From: DASUPK01 sp963815665
GTDB taxonomy: Bacteria > Actinomycetota > Thermoleophilia > Solirubrobacterales > 70-9
Length of the DNA stretch: 64,000 nucleotides
NCBI GenBank assembly: GCA_963815665.1
Contig: CAWFHN010000011.1
Span: 248,001-312,000, forward strand
Reading direction: 5' to 3'
The translations under genes and the position numbers were made by a program. The notes below the pieces were generated by a model. The model worked only from the letters and a program-made list of their open reading frames with translations, did no database searches and was not told the DNA's origin. Of the stretch, positions 51,022-59,500 are shown piece after piece; positions within the stretch are counted from its first letter, which is position 1; every line of letters begins with the position of its first letter.

Positions 51022-51636
51022 ATGGTCAATCTCCCGGGAAGAGGACGGCAAAGCAGCCCGGCGGACGGGCCGCTCGCCGAGCCGCCGGAGGTCCATGAGC
51101 GGAACCTCTGGCTCGGCGCCCGCGTGATCGCCGGGACGACGATCATGTTCTTCGCGGCGTTCGTGTTCGCGTACTTCTACCTGCGCTCGCTCAACAACAG
51201 CCACGAGTGGCGCCCAGCTGGTGTCGACCCGCCGCAGAGGTATGGGCTCGCAGTCGTCCTCTTCTTCGTCGCCAGCGCCGGCCTCCTGACCTACGCGTCC
51301 TGGGCGGCGCGTGAGAGGCGCGACTGGCTGGCGGCGGCGGGGACGGCGCTCGCGCTCGGACTCGCCGGGTGCGTGGTGCAGGTGTTCGAATACGCGAATC
51401 TCCACTTCAGCCCCACCGACGGCGGCTACGCGAGCGTGTTCATCGGCTGGACCACCCTCTTCGTCGTGTTCGTGGTCCTCACCATGTACTGGGTCGAGGT
51501 CCTCTTCGCCGAGGGGGTGCGCCATCGAGGCGCGGAGGGGGCCACGACGCCGGCCGGGCTGGGCGACGCGGCGTTCTACTGGGGCCTGCTGGCAGGCATC
51601 GGGGTGCTCAGCTGGGCGATCCTCTACCTCTTCTGA
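51022..51636 (+). CDS. ctaE: Cytochrome c oxidase subunit III
   Basis: 204 aa from the ATG two bases after ctaD. Five transmembrane helices, beginning LWLGARVIAGTTIMFFAAFVFAYFYLR, and FEYANLHFSP before the GYASVFIGWT helix, as in actinobacterial COX III. Stabilises the oxidase core and its proton uptake. No motif is missing. An upstream extension in frame lies wholly inside ctaD. Confidence 0.92.
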   Translation: MVNLPGRGRQSSPADGPLAEPPEVHERNLWLGARVIAGTTIMFFAAFVFAYFYLRSLNNSHEWRPAGVDPPQRYGLAVVLFFVASAGLLTYASWAARERRDWLAAAGTALALGLAGCVVQVFEYANLHFSPTDGGYASVFIGWTTLFVVFVVLTMYWVEVLFAEGVRHRGAEGATTPAGLGDAAFYWGLLAGIGVLSWAILYLF

Positions 51637-51639
51637 GCC

Positions 51640-52503
51640 TTGCCCACGGCGACGCTGCCCTTCAGCTGGACCACCGACCCGGCGCTCCTCTGGGTGATCC
51701 TCGCCGCATGGCTCTACTGGCTGGGCGGCCGTGGGGTGCGGCCGCAGCCGTCCGCCGCCCGCCGCTGGCGAACGGCTGCCTTCATCGCCGGGCTCGCGGC
51801 CATCGTCGGGGCCCTAGCGTCGCCGATCGACGACTGGGCCGCGAGGCTCCAGTGGGCGCACATGCTCCAGCACGTGCTCCTGCTGGTCGTTGCACCTCCG
51901 TTGCTGGCGCTGGCCCGGCCATGGAACAGGATGTGGCGGGGGCTCCCGCTCGGCCTTCGCCGGGGGGTCGCGCACGAAGTCACCCGAGGGCGCTGGTCGG
52001 ACGGCCTGCGCCGGACGGCGCGATTCCTCGGCGATCCCGTCCCCTCCTGGCTGCTGTTTACGGTCACGCTCGTCGTCTGGCACCTCCCGTTCGCGTACGA
52101 CGCGACCCTGCGCTTTTCGCTGGTTCACGCCGCGGAGCACGCGCTCTTCTTCGGTACGGGCCTGCTCTTCTGGACGCGCGTGATCGACTCGCCGCCCTGG
52201 CGCTCGCCACTCCCCGAGGGAGCCCGAGCCGTCTACGTTGCGTCGGCACTGGTCGTCAGCTGGTTGCTCGCGATCGTCCTCGCCTTCGCCAACTCGCCCC
52301 TGTACGCCCCCTACGCGGCGGAGGCGACCCGACCCGGCGGCATCAGCGCGCTCACGGACCAGCAGCTCGCCGCCGGGGTGATGTGGGTGCCCGGCTCGAT
52401 CCCGTTCGCGATTGCAATCATCTTCATCATCTACCGTTGGCTGGAGCCCGAGCGTGCGCGCGCCCCGGCTCCCCCCGCCCGCGCGCTCGCCGGAAACCCG
52501 TGA
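51640..52503 (+). CDS. ctaG: Cytochrome c oxidase assembly protein, CtaG (caa3_CtaG) family
   Basis: 287 aa, TTG start three bases after ctaE. Seven or more helices with HMLQHVLLLVVAPPLLALARP and SPLYAPYAAEATRPGGISALTDQQLAAG, characteristic of the caa3-type assembly factor family, unrelated to Cox11. Needed for copper insertion or assembly of the oxidase in Bacillus. A C-terminal Pro/Ala-rich tail is present. Confidence 0.88.
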   Translation: MPTATLPFSWTTDPALLWVILAAWLYWLGGRGVRPQPSAARRWRTAAFIAGLAAIVGALASPIDDWAARLQWAHMLQHVLLLVVAPPLLALARPWNRMWRGLPLGLRRGVAHEVTRGRWSDGLRRTARFLGDPVPSWLLFTVTLVVWHLPFAYDATLRFSLVHAAEHALFFGTGLLFWTRVIDSPPWRSPLPEGARAVYVASALVVSWLLAIVLAFANSPLYAPYAAEATRPGGISALTDQQLAAGVMWVPGSIPFAIAIIFIIYRWLEPERARAPAPPARALAGNP

Positions 52504-52519
52504 CCTAGGAGGGAACAGG

Positions 52520-52654
52520 ATGCCGCTCCCGTCGAACATCATCGCCATCACGGTCGCCGGACAGGGCGTCCTCACCTGGGCGATCCCGCTCTTCGTGTTC
52601 CTCGCGGTGCTGTTCTGGTACATGGTCCAGCTGATCCGCAGCTTCCCGGAGTGA
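52520..52654 (+). CDS. 44-residue membrane protein of the oxidase cluster
   Basis: ATG at 52520 with a strong ribosome site (AGGAGGGAACAGG). The product is one helix (LTWAIPLFVFLAVLFWYMVQL) between short polar ends (MPLPSNII, IRSFPE). Its size and place between ctaG and sco resemble the tiny accessory subunits of bacterial oxidases (CtaF- or CcoQ-like in style), but no family is recognised. Confidence 0.7.
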   Translation: MPLPSNIIAITVAGQGVLTWAIPLFVFLAVLFWYMVQLIRSFPE

Positions 52655-52682
52655 CGCACGGCCATCGATCCGCAATGGATCG

Positions 52683-53330
52683 ATGAGACCGCGACGGATA
52701 GGGTTCCGCACAGCCGCGCTGATCATTGCCTCCGCCCTGGCCGTCGGGATCGTCGCGGGCGTCGTGATCCTCCTTCTGCAATCCGGTGGCGATTCGGATT
52801 CGCGCGACAGCGCTGCGGGCCTGCACGGCCAGGCGACCTGGAACCCCGGGGAGAGGCCCGCGCCCGATTTTCGGCTGCCGGACCAGAGCGGTCGACCGGT
52901 CTCGCTGGCATCGCTGCAGGGCCGCAGCGTGATGCTGGTCTTCTTCAGCTCGCACTGCCGCCTGGCCTGCGCCAGGAAGGCGCGGACCATTCGCATTGCG
53001 CTCGCGCTGCTGCCGCCGTCGGCTCGGCCCGCGCTGGTCATCGTCAGCCTCGATCCGGCGCGCGACACGCCCGAATCGACGCGGGCCGCCGTCGCGCGCT
53101 GGGGCCTCGCCTCCGTAACCGACTGGCATTGGCTGCTCGGCTCGAGGGAGCACCTGGCCCCCGTGTGGGAGGCATACAGGGTTGACGGTGGGCATGCCGA
53201 GGGGCCTGCGACCGGCACTACCCCCGTGTACCTGATCGACCGGAACGGCTTCGAGCGCGCGGGCCTCCTCTATCCCTTCCCGCCCGGCTGGCCGGCAGAC
53301 GACCTTCGCCTTCTCTCACGAGAGGGGTGA
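52683..53330 (+). CDS. Sco1/SenC-family protein lacking the histidine ligand
   Basis: 215 aa. N-terminal helix (AALIIASALAVGIVAGVVILLL) and a thioredoxin-like domain: APDFRLPDQSGRPVSL, copper cysteines in HCRLACARK (CxxxC), VSLDPARDTPESTRA. In Sco proteins the third copper ligand is a histidine just before the YLID strand; here that place reads GTTPVYLID. Copper binding may be weak, or the protein may act as a thiol reductase. A second, complete Sco lies at 55235. Confidence 0.85.
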   Translation: MRPRRIGFRTAALIIASALAVGIVAGVVILLLQSGGDSDSRDSAAGLHGQATWNPGERPAPDFRLPDQSGRPVSLASLQGRSVMLVFFSSHCRLACARKARTIRIALALLPPSARPALVIVSLDPARDTPESTRAAVARWGLASVTDWHWLLGSREHLAPVWEAYRVDGGHAEGPATGTTPVYLIDRNGFERAGLLYPFPPGWPADDLRLLSREG

Positions 53331-53492
53331 CGGATCGCGACTCCTACTGGCGCTGCACCTGGGACCAGCTCTTAGCGAATCGTCATCGAACCATTAGAGG
53401 TCTCATATCTTCGATCGGCAGGGTGTCAGAACCGCGGCATCGGGAAAAAGGTGCCGAAGCAAATACGCGAAGACCGAAAGGAGGCGGACAAA

Positions 53493-53708
53493 GTGTCGAT
53501 TGCAACAGCTGTGATCCTGAACGTGGCGGCGATCGTCGGCTTGCTCGGGCTGCTGGCAGCGACCATGCGGCTCCCATACCACCTGCCGATGGCCCCCGGA
53601 TCGGGCACTGTCGCGCCAGACGGCACGCGCCGCCGCCGGAAGACGGCCCCGGCGAGCCGGCCCTCGACGCGACGAGATCTCCCACCCGAGCCGGTCTACG
53701 AGCGGTAG
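53493..53708 (+). CDS. Small membrane protein
   Basis: 71 aa from a GTG with GGAGG nine bases upstream. One N-terminal helix (ATAVILNVAAIVGLLGLLAAT), then an Arg/Pro-rich cytoplasmic or external tail (RRRRKTAPASRPSTRRD). No family recognised. It ends 28 bases before the convergent ctaB gene. The 160 bases before it hold no gene; CATATCT near 53404 could be a -10 box. Confidence 0.6.
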   Translation: MSIATAVILNVAAIVGLLGLLAATMRLPYHLPMAPGSGTVAPDGTRRRRKTAPASRPSTRRDLPPEPVYER

Positions 53709-53736
53709 CCCCAACCGCGATCAGGCGGCGGCACGG

Positions 53737-55020
53737 TCAAGCGACGATGACCGTGTCGACCGCCATCGCGGAGAACAGGACCGCCAGGTAGAGCAGCGAG
53801 AAGTGGAAGAGGCGTCCGGCGCGTGCGGGAGTCGTCTGCCGCGCCAAGCTCAGCGCCAAGCCGATGAAGACCGCATCGAGTGTCAGCGCTACTCCGAGAT
53901 ACACGCCGCCGACCGAATTCCAGAGGAAAGGCAGTAGCGACGTCGCGGCCAAGACGAGCGAGTACGCCACTATCTGGCGCGAGGTCTCGCGATTCCCGCG
54001 CACGACGGGCATCATCGGAATCCGCGCGGCCGCGTACTCGCGCTTGATCAGCAGCGCGAGGGCCCAGAAGTGCGGGGGCGTCCAGAAGAAGATGATCAGG
54101 AAGAGGAAGATCGCGGGCAAAGTCAGGTTGCCGGTCGCGGCGGCCCAGCCGACCAGCGGCGGCACGGCACCCGCGGCGCCGCCGATGACGATGTTCTGGA
54201 CGGTCCAGCGCTTGAGCCATTGCGTGTAGACGAGCACGTAGAACAAGCCCCCCAGCAGGGCCAAGCATGCCGTCAGAACGTTGACCAGGCTGGCCAGCAG
54301 GACGAAGGAGAGGGCCGAGAGAACGAGCCCGAACTCGATCGCCCGCGGAGGGACCAGCCGTCCCGCCACGATCGGCCTGTCCGATGTCCGGTCTCCCATC
54401 AGGGCGTCGATGTCGCGGTCGAGGTAGTGGTTCAGGGCGCTCGCCCCCGCGCACGCGAGCGCGCCGCCGGCGAGCACGACCGCCAGCTCGGGCAGGTCCG
54501 GGAGCCCGCCGGCGCCGACGAACATTCCGGCTGCCGCCGTGATCAGCAGGAGAAGCATGATCCGTGGTTTGGTCAGGGCTACGTAATCCCGCCATGCGCC
54601 TGCCGGAACGTGCTCTCCTCGGAACGATTCGGCGGCGGTCAGCAGCGCGGCCGCCAAAGCCAGGCCTGCGAGCACGACGTGCAGCACGACGGCCCATTCG
54701 GGCCGACCCGTGAACGCGACGATTCCGCCGAAGCCGCTCTCGACGGCGAAGAGGGCCAGTGCCGCGATCGAGACGACCAGCATTCGTCGGTGTGCGGCCG
54801 CCGCGGCGATCACCACGGCCGCGAGCAGCGGCACAGCCAGAATCGCGAGCACCCTGTGTGGGAGCCCGAGGTGCAGGGCGCCGCTGGTGACGACGAGGCC
54901 TGTCGCACCTGCAGCCGCCAACGCGGCCAACCGCAGCCAGGCACCGGGCGCAACCTCACCCCGTCGCGCTCGTGGATGAGCGCGTTGGGGGTCGCCGATC
55001 AACGAAAGCCTACGAACCAT
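53737..55020 (-). CDS. ctaB: Haem O synthase CtaB with N-terminal half-CtaA-like domain
   Basis: 427 aa. ATG 55020 has AGGAGG seven bases upstream. Residues 35-135 make four helices resembling half of haem A synthase (TGLVVTSGALHLGLPHR; GGIVAFTGRPEWAVVLHVVLA with its histidine). Residues 145-427 are protohaem IX farnesyltransferase: LTKPRIMLLLL, NHYLDRDIDALMGDRTSDRP (prenyl-diphosphate site), FWTPPHFWALAL. Adds the farnesyl chain to haem B. The front part may be a degenerate or split haem A synthase; no separate ctaA is in the window. Confidence 0.9.
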   Translation of the reverse strand: MVRRLSLIGDPQRAHPRARRGEVAPGAWLRLAALAAAGATGLVVTSGALHLGLPHRVLAILAVPLLAAVVIAAAAAHRRMLVVSIAALALFAVESGFGGIVAFTGRPEWAVVLHVVLAGLALAAALLTAAESFRGEHVPAGAWRDYVALTKPRIMLLLLITAAAGMFVGAGGLPDLPELAVVLAGGALACAGASALNHYLDRDIDALMGDRTSDRPIVAGRLVPPRAIEFGLVLSALSFVLLASLVNVLTACLALLGGLFYVLVYTQWLKRWTVQNIVIGGAAGAVPPLVGWAAATGNLTLPAIFLFLIIFFWTPPHFWALALLIKREYAAARIPMMPVVRGNRETSRQIVAYSLVLAATSLLPFLWNSVGGVYLGVALTLDAVFIGLALSLARQTTPARAGRLFHFSLLYLAVLFSAMAVDTVIVA

Positions 55021-55234
55021 GTGCCAGCCTCCTCGGCCGACCAACCGGGCCATCAACCATCTCTCCGCGACTAAGTGTCATCCCTTGGCCCCCGGCTGTC
55101 AAATCTCCCGGTCTGGCGGTCCTACGGTGTCCGCGGGGCAGGATCTCAGATCAGCCTCGACCTCTGGTCTACGCGGGCCGCACTTAGCTGTCGGAAACCC
55201 TGGGCTTCATACTGTGGGAATCCGGTTCGTCTCG

Positions 55235-55834
55235 GTGAAACCCATTCTGCTCGCTGTCCTCGTCGCCGTAGCCATGGCGGGCTGCGGAGGGGGCGGGTCC
55301 TCGGCGTCGAGCTCCGACAAGCTCGCGGGGATCAAGGCCGTGCCGTCCAAACCGGCGCCGCCGACGGTGTTGAAGGACTCGACCGGCCAAACCGTCGACC
55401 TGAGCAATTACCGCGGCAAGGCGGTGCTCGTCACCTTCATCTACACGCACTGCCCGGATGTCTGCCCACTGATCGTCGGCAACCTGCACACCGCTCAGGC
55501 GGAACTCGGCTCGAAGGCCTCCGATCTGCAGATCGTTGCCGTGTCCGTCGACCCCAAGGGAGACACGCCGAGCACCGTCAATTCGTTCCTCCAGCAACAT
55601 CAGATGACCGGCCGAATGGAGTACCTGGTCGGATCCAGGCCGCAGCTCGAGCGGACCTGGAGCGCCTGGAAGGTCGGCGCGAAGTCCGAATCCTCCCGGC
55701 GGGACCCCGACCTCGTCGAGCATTCCGCACTGATCTACGGGATCGATGGCAGCGGCAAGATCGCCACGATTTATCCGTCGAACTTCAAGCCCCAGCAGAT
55801 CGTGCACGACGTTCCGATTCTCGCGTCGCAATAG
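55235..55834 (+). CDS. Sco1/SenC-family copper chaperone, lipoprotein
   Basis: 199 aa from a GTG at 55235. Lipobox MAGC (cysteine about residue 17). Thioredoxin-like domain with TVDLSNYRGKAVLVTFIYTHC, copper cysteines CPDVCP, SVDPKGDTPSTV and the histidine of VEHSALIYGID. All three copper ligands are present, so this is the functional Sco that would deliver copper to CuA. An upstream GTG (55214) abuts a CATACT box and would lie outside the transcript. Divergent from ctaB. Confidence 0.9.
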   Translation: MKPILLAVLVAVAMAGCGGGGSSASSSDKLAGIKAVPSKPAPPTVLKDSTGQTVDLSNYRGKAVLVTFIYTHCPDVCPLIVGNLHTAQAELGSKASDLQIVAVSVDPKGDTPSTVNSFLQQHQMTGRMEYLVGSRPQLERTWSAWKVGAKSESSRRDPDLVEHSALIYGIDGSGKIATIYPSNFKPQQIVHDVPILASQ

Positions 55835-55838
55835 CGAG

Positions 55839-56348
55839 ATGCGGCGCGTTCCACGGTGGTTGAGGGTCATGCTCGTAGTCGGGGTGATCGTGGCGGTCCT
55901 GGTCGCGGTCGAGCTGCTCAGCGGGACTTCCAATTCCGGCACGGGAAGGAAAGCGCCGCAGCTGCCCGCCGGCGTGCTTGTCCCTCCCTCGGTCCAGGTT
56001 GACTCCCTTCGTGGCAAGCCGGCCGCGATCAACTTCTGGGCGAGCTGGTGCGCGCCGTGCCGTCGCGAGGCACCTGACCTCGAGCGGCTGAGCAGGTCCC
56101 TCCACGGGAGCGCCTCCGTTGTGGGCGTCGATTGGACCGACGGCGCCGATTCGGCCCGCACGTTCATCCGCGAGCACCACATGACCTACCCCAACTTGAG
56201 CGACCAGGACGGCGTGGTAGGCCAGAGGTACGGTCTGATCGGCCTGCCGACCACATTCATCCTCGACTCGCACGGCACGATCACGGATGTCCTCAGGGGG
56301 CCGCAGACCGCCCAGAGCGTGCGCCAGGCTCTGGTCGCCGCCGGCTGA
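55839..56348 (+). CDS. TlpA/ResA-type thiol-disulfide oxidoreductase
   Basis: 169 aa. N-terminal helix anchor (VMLVVGVIVAVLVAVELL), then a thioredoxin fold with NFWASWCAPCRREAPDLE (CxxC) and the cis-proline turn GLPTTFILD. Outside the membrane it probably reduces CuA or apocytochrome cysteines. Five bases after the Sco gene, so the two are likely cotranscribed. Confidence 0.9.
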   Translation: MRRVPRWLRVMLVVGVIVAVLVAVELLSGTSNSGTGRKAPQLPAGVLVPPSVQVDSLRGKPAAINFWASWCAPCRREAPDLERLSRSLHGSASVVGVDWTDGADSARTFIREHHMTYPNLSDQDGVVGQRYGLIGLPTTFILDSHGTITDVLRGPQTAQSVRQALVAAG

Positions 56349-56419
56349 CGGTTCTCCCGGACCGGGGCCGTGGCTGCCATCGCCGCCGAGCTGGCCGAGA
56401 GAGTGGCATCCTTCAAGTG

Positions 56420-57688
56420 ATGAATGTCACGATCCGGCCCTATGAGCACCGTGATCTCGGCCGCGTCCTCCAGATGTGGGAGCGCCTGAATGGCCATGCG
56501 GGCTCCCTGACCGTGGACGAGGCGGTTGACCTGCTTCAGTCGGATCCTGCTGTGACGCTGGTGGCCGAAGTCGACGGCGAGCTGATGGGCGTGGCCCTCG
56601 GGAGCACTTCCGGCGCGATCGGCTGGGTCCATCGTCTCTCGGTCGAGCCGCGTCACCAAGAGGAGGTCGCCGAGCGGCTCATGGAGACGCTGGAGCTGCA
56701 ACTCGCCGAGCGCGGTGCTCGGCGCTTGCAGGCCATCGTAAGCGGCGAAGAGCCGGCCAGAGAACAGCTCGAGCATCGCGACTTTCGCCCGATCGACAGG
56801 GTGCTCTATATGGAGCGGCTGATCACTCCGACCGTTGCCGTCCCCAGCGGTCTGGCTGAGGTCTTCGGTCGGATGATCCAACCTGGCCTCTGGGACGAGA
56901 TGAAGGGCCTCGATGAGGCAAAGGAGATCATCGAGCGACGGGTGATCCTTCCGCTCGCCGAACCCGAACTGGCTACACGCCACGCAGTCGCTCCGCCGAA
57001 GGCGATCGTCCTGTTCGGGCCACCCGGGACGGGCAAGACCACCTTCGCAAAGGGAATCGCCTCTCACCTCGCTTGGCCCTTCGTCGAGATCCAGCCGTCG
57101 GAGCTGGCCGGCGAGGGGGCCGAGCATCAGGCCCGTCTGTTGGCGGAGATGATCGATCGCATCCTCGAGCTCGACGCGGCCGTGGTCTTCGTCGATGAGG
57201 TCGAGGACCTTGCGTCCGTCCGGCATGAGCAGCGGCGAGTCAGCCCAAGCGTTACCAACGAGTTCCTCAAGCAGATCCCGCGCCTCCGCGAGGTCCGCCA
57301 GCACCTGCTGGTCTGCGCGACGAACTGGGTCGACCGGCTGGACCCTGCATTCCTCCGGCCGGGACGATTCGACTATGTCCTCCCGGTTGGGCCGCCAGAC
57401 GGTCAGACGCGAGCAGCGATCTGGACCCGGTACACGGACGAGATCACCGATGAGGAAGTGGACGTGGAGGCGCTGGTCGAGGCGAGCGAGATGTTCACGC
57501 CCGCCGATATCGAGTTCGCGGCTCGCAAGGCCGCGCAGCGTGCATTCGAGCGCGAGCACTTCGAGGGAGCCGACCATCGGGCCACGACCGATGACTTCCT
57601 ACGGGCGATCCGGCATGTTCGACCCACGCTTACACCTGAGATGCTCGAAGCATTCGAAAGGGCACGGCGCGGTCACGCCAGATACTGA
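56420..57688 (+). CDS. GNAT acetyltransferase-like domain fused to an AAA+ ATPase
   Basis: 422 aa. Residues 1-135 read as a GNAT fold (VTIRPYEHRDLGRVLQMWERL, IGWVHRLSVEPRHQEEVAERLM), though the acetyl-CoA loop lacks the usual RxxGxG (EPRHQEEVAERLM). Residues 150-422 are a classical AAA+ module: Walker A GPPGTGKTT (200-208), Walker B VVFVDEVED (255-263), sensor ATN (300-302), arginine finger LRPGRFD and the small lid with FTPADIEFAARKAA. No protease domain. Function unknown; likely a hexameric remodelling ATPase whose client is chosen by the N-domain. Confidence 0.82.
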   Translation: MNVTIRPYEHRDLGRVLQMWERLNGHAGSLTVDEAVDLLQSDPAVTLVAEVDGELMGVALGSTSGAIGWVHRLSVEPRHQEEVAERLMETLELQLAERGARRLQAIVSGEEPAREQLEHRDFRPIDRVLYMERLITPTVAVPSGLAEVFGRMIQPGLWDEMKGLDEAKEIIERRVILPLAEPELATRHAVAPPKAIVLFGPPGTGKTTFAKGIASHLAWPFVEIQPSELAGEGAEHQARLLAEMIDRILELDAAVVFVDEVEDLASVRHEQRRVSPSVTNEFLKQIPRLREVRQHLLVCATNWVDRLDPAFLRPGRFDYVLPVGPPDGQTRAAIWTRYTDEITDEEVDVEALVEASEMFTPADIEFAARKAAQRAFEREHFEGADHRATTDDFLRAIRHVRPTLTPEMLEAFERARRGHARY

Positions 57689-57739
57689 CCATCGGAGACG
57701 TCTCAATCCGGCGCCCACGTATCTGTACCCTGCGCCGTC

Positions 57740-58300
57740 GTGATCTCGACCAACCAGTTCAAGAACGGCGCCCACATCGAGGTCGACGGCAGGGTCTTCC
57801 GGATCGTCGAGTTCCAGCACGTCAAGCCGGGCAAGGGCGGCGCCTTTGTGCGCTCGAAGCTGAAGCGGGTCGACGATGGCGCCGTGATCGACAAGACCTT
57901 CAAGGCCGGCGAGAAGTTCCGGCCGGTGCGCACCGAGACCCGGAAGATGCAGTTCCTCTACGACTCCGGGGAGGCGGCCGTCTTCATGGACAACCAGAGC
58001 TACGACCAGGTCGAGATCCCGAAGTCGATCGTCGGCGACGCCCTGAAGTGGATCCCGCCCAACTCCGACGTCGAGCTTCTTTTCGTCGACGAGCGCCCCG
58101 CCGGCGCCCAGGCGCCGAGCGCCGTGGACCTCGCGATCACCCAGACCGACCCCGGGCTGAAGGGCGACACCGCCTCGGGCGGGGGTACCAAGCCCGCGAC
58201 CCTGGAGACGGGCGTCGTGGTCCAGGTTCCGCTCTTCATCGAGGAGGGGGAGCGGGTCCGCGTGGACACTCGCAGCGGCGAGTACGTGTCCCGGGCGTAG
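57740..58300 (+). CDS. efp: Translation elongation factor P
   Basis: 186 aa, GTG eight bases after TACCCT. Domain I has the modifiable loop KPGKGGAFVRSKLK with its lysine, then two OB domains ending GEYVSRA. Relieves ribosome stalling at polyproline. No modification enzymes (epmA/B) are nearby. The stop codon is part of the -10 box (TAGTCT) of nusB. Confidence 0.96.
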   Translation: MISTNQFKNGAHIEVDGRVFRIVEFQHVKPGKGGAFVRSKLKRVDDGAVIDKTFKAGEKFRPVRTETRKMQFLYDSGEAAVFMDNQSYDQVEIPKSIVGDALKWIPPNSDVELLFVDERPAGAQAPSAVDLAITQTDPGLKGDTASGGGTKPATLETGVVVQVPLFIEEGERVRVDTRSGEYVSRA

Positions 58301-58309
58301 TCTCGGGTT

Positions 58310-58690
58310 GTGAAGCGTTCCGATCAGAGGCGAGACGCCGTCTTCGCGCTCTACCAGCACGAGGTGACGGGAAGCCCACTCGACGATCTGCTCGAGGGAT
58401 CGAAGCCGTTCTCGCGCGAGCTCGCCGCGGCGGTCGACGCGAATCGGCCCGAGCTCGACGAGCTGATCGCCAAGCACTCGAAGGGCTGGGCGCTGGAGCG
58501 GATCGCCCCGCTCGAGCGCAGCATCATGGAGACGGCGCTTTACGAGGCCCTCCACAGCGACGACATCCCGGTTGAGGTCGCGATCGACGAGGCCGTGGAG
58601 CTGGCCAAGGAGTACTGCGGCACCGACGCGCCGGGGTTCGTCAACGGCATCCTGGGCGCGGCCCTGGCGGAGCGAGGCGCCGTCGACTGA
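58310..58690 (+). CDS. nusB: Transcription antitermination factor NusB
   Basis: 126 aa, GTG six bases after TAGTCT (58298-58303). All-helical NusB fold with RRDAVFALYQHEVTG at the start, APLERSIMETALYE, and the family end IDEAVELAKEYCGTDAPGFVNGILGA. Acts with NusE in rRNA antitermination. The last base overlaps the HAD gene (TGATG). Confidence 0.94.
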   Translation: MKRSDQRRDAVFALYQHEVTGSPLDDLLEGSKPFSRELAAAVDANRPELDELIAKHSKGWALERIAPLERSIMETALYEALHSDDIPVEVAIDEAVELAKEYCGTDAPGFVNGILGAALAERGAVD

Positions 58691-59469
58691 TGGCGTCCGC
58701 GCTCGAGGGTGTGGAGGGATTCCTCCTCGACCTCAGCGGGGTCATCTACGTGCAGGACGAGGCCGTGCCCGGCGCGGCTGAGGCGCTCGAGCGCCTGCGC
58801 GGCGAGGGGTTCCCGATCCGGCTCGTCACCAACACGACCATGCGCCCGCGCCGCTCGATCCTGGAGCGGCTGGAGCGCCTCGGGATCGAGGCCGATGCCG
58901 ACGAGCTGATCACGCCCGCCTCGCTCGCCGCCCGTCGCTGCGCCGAGGCCGGTTACGAGTCGGTCTCGCTGGTCGTCCTGGACGAGCTGCGCGAGGACCT
59001 GGAGGGACTGGAGGAGCGGGGCGACTCCGTCGACGCGGTGATCGTCGGCGACCTGGGGGAGGGCTGGGACTACGAGATCCTGAACGGCGCCTTCAGGCGG
59101 CTGATGGACGGCGCCGCCCTGATCGCGCTGCAGAAGAACCGATATTGGGAGACCGCCGCCGGGCTCTCCCTCGACGCGGGTCCGTTCGTCTCGGCGCTCG
59201 AGTACGCGACCGGGCGCGAGGCCGAGGTGGTCGGCAAGCCCTCGCCCGCCTTCTTCGAGCTGGCGCTCAGCGAGCTGGGCGTGGGCGCCGACGGCGCCGC
59301 GATGATCGGGGACGACGTCGAGGCGGACGTCGGGGGAGCGATCGATGCGGGCCTGGCGGGGATTCTGGTCCGGACCGGCAAGTACCGCGACGACCTGGTC
59401 AGGGAGTCGGGAATCGAGCCGACCGCGATCATCGATTCGATCGCCGACCTGCCAGCGCTCGTCCGATAG
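58690..59469 (+). CDS. HAD-superfamily IIA phosphatase (NagD/HDHD2-like)
   Basis: 259 aa. Motif I appears as LLDLSGVIYVQDEAV: the first aspartate is kept but the second Asp of DxDG is replaced by Ser. Motif II is LVTNTT, the large IIA cap follows, and motif III/IV is KPSPAFFELAL with MIGDDVEADVGGA. This matches the HDHD2/LHPP-like group of NagD phosphatases. Substrate unknown. It begins at the nusB stop. Confidence 0.88.
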   Translation: MASALEGVEGFLLDLSGVIYVQDEAVPGAAEALERLRGEGFPIRLVTNTTMRPRRSILERLERLGIEADADELITPASLAARRCAEAGYESVSLVVLDELREDLEGLEERGDSVDAVIVGDLGEGWDYEILNGAFRRLMDGAALIALQKNRYWETAAGLSLDAGPFVSALEYATGREAEVVGKPSPAFFELALSELGVGADGAAMIGDDVEADVGGAIDAGLAGILVRTGKYRDDLVRESGIEPTAIIDSIADLPALVR

Positions 59470-59500
59470 CGGGCTGACGGACAGCTAGCATCGCGCCCCA

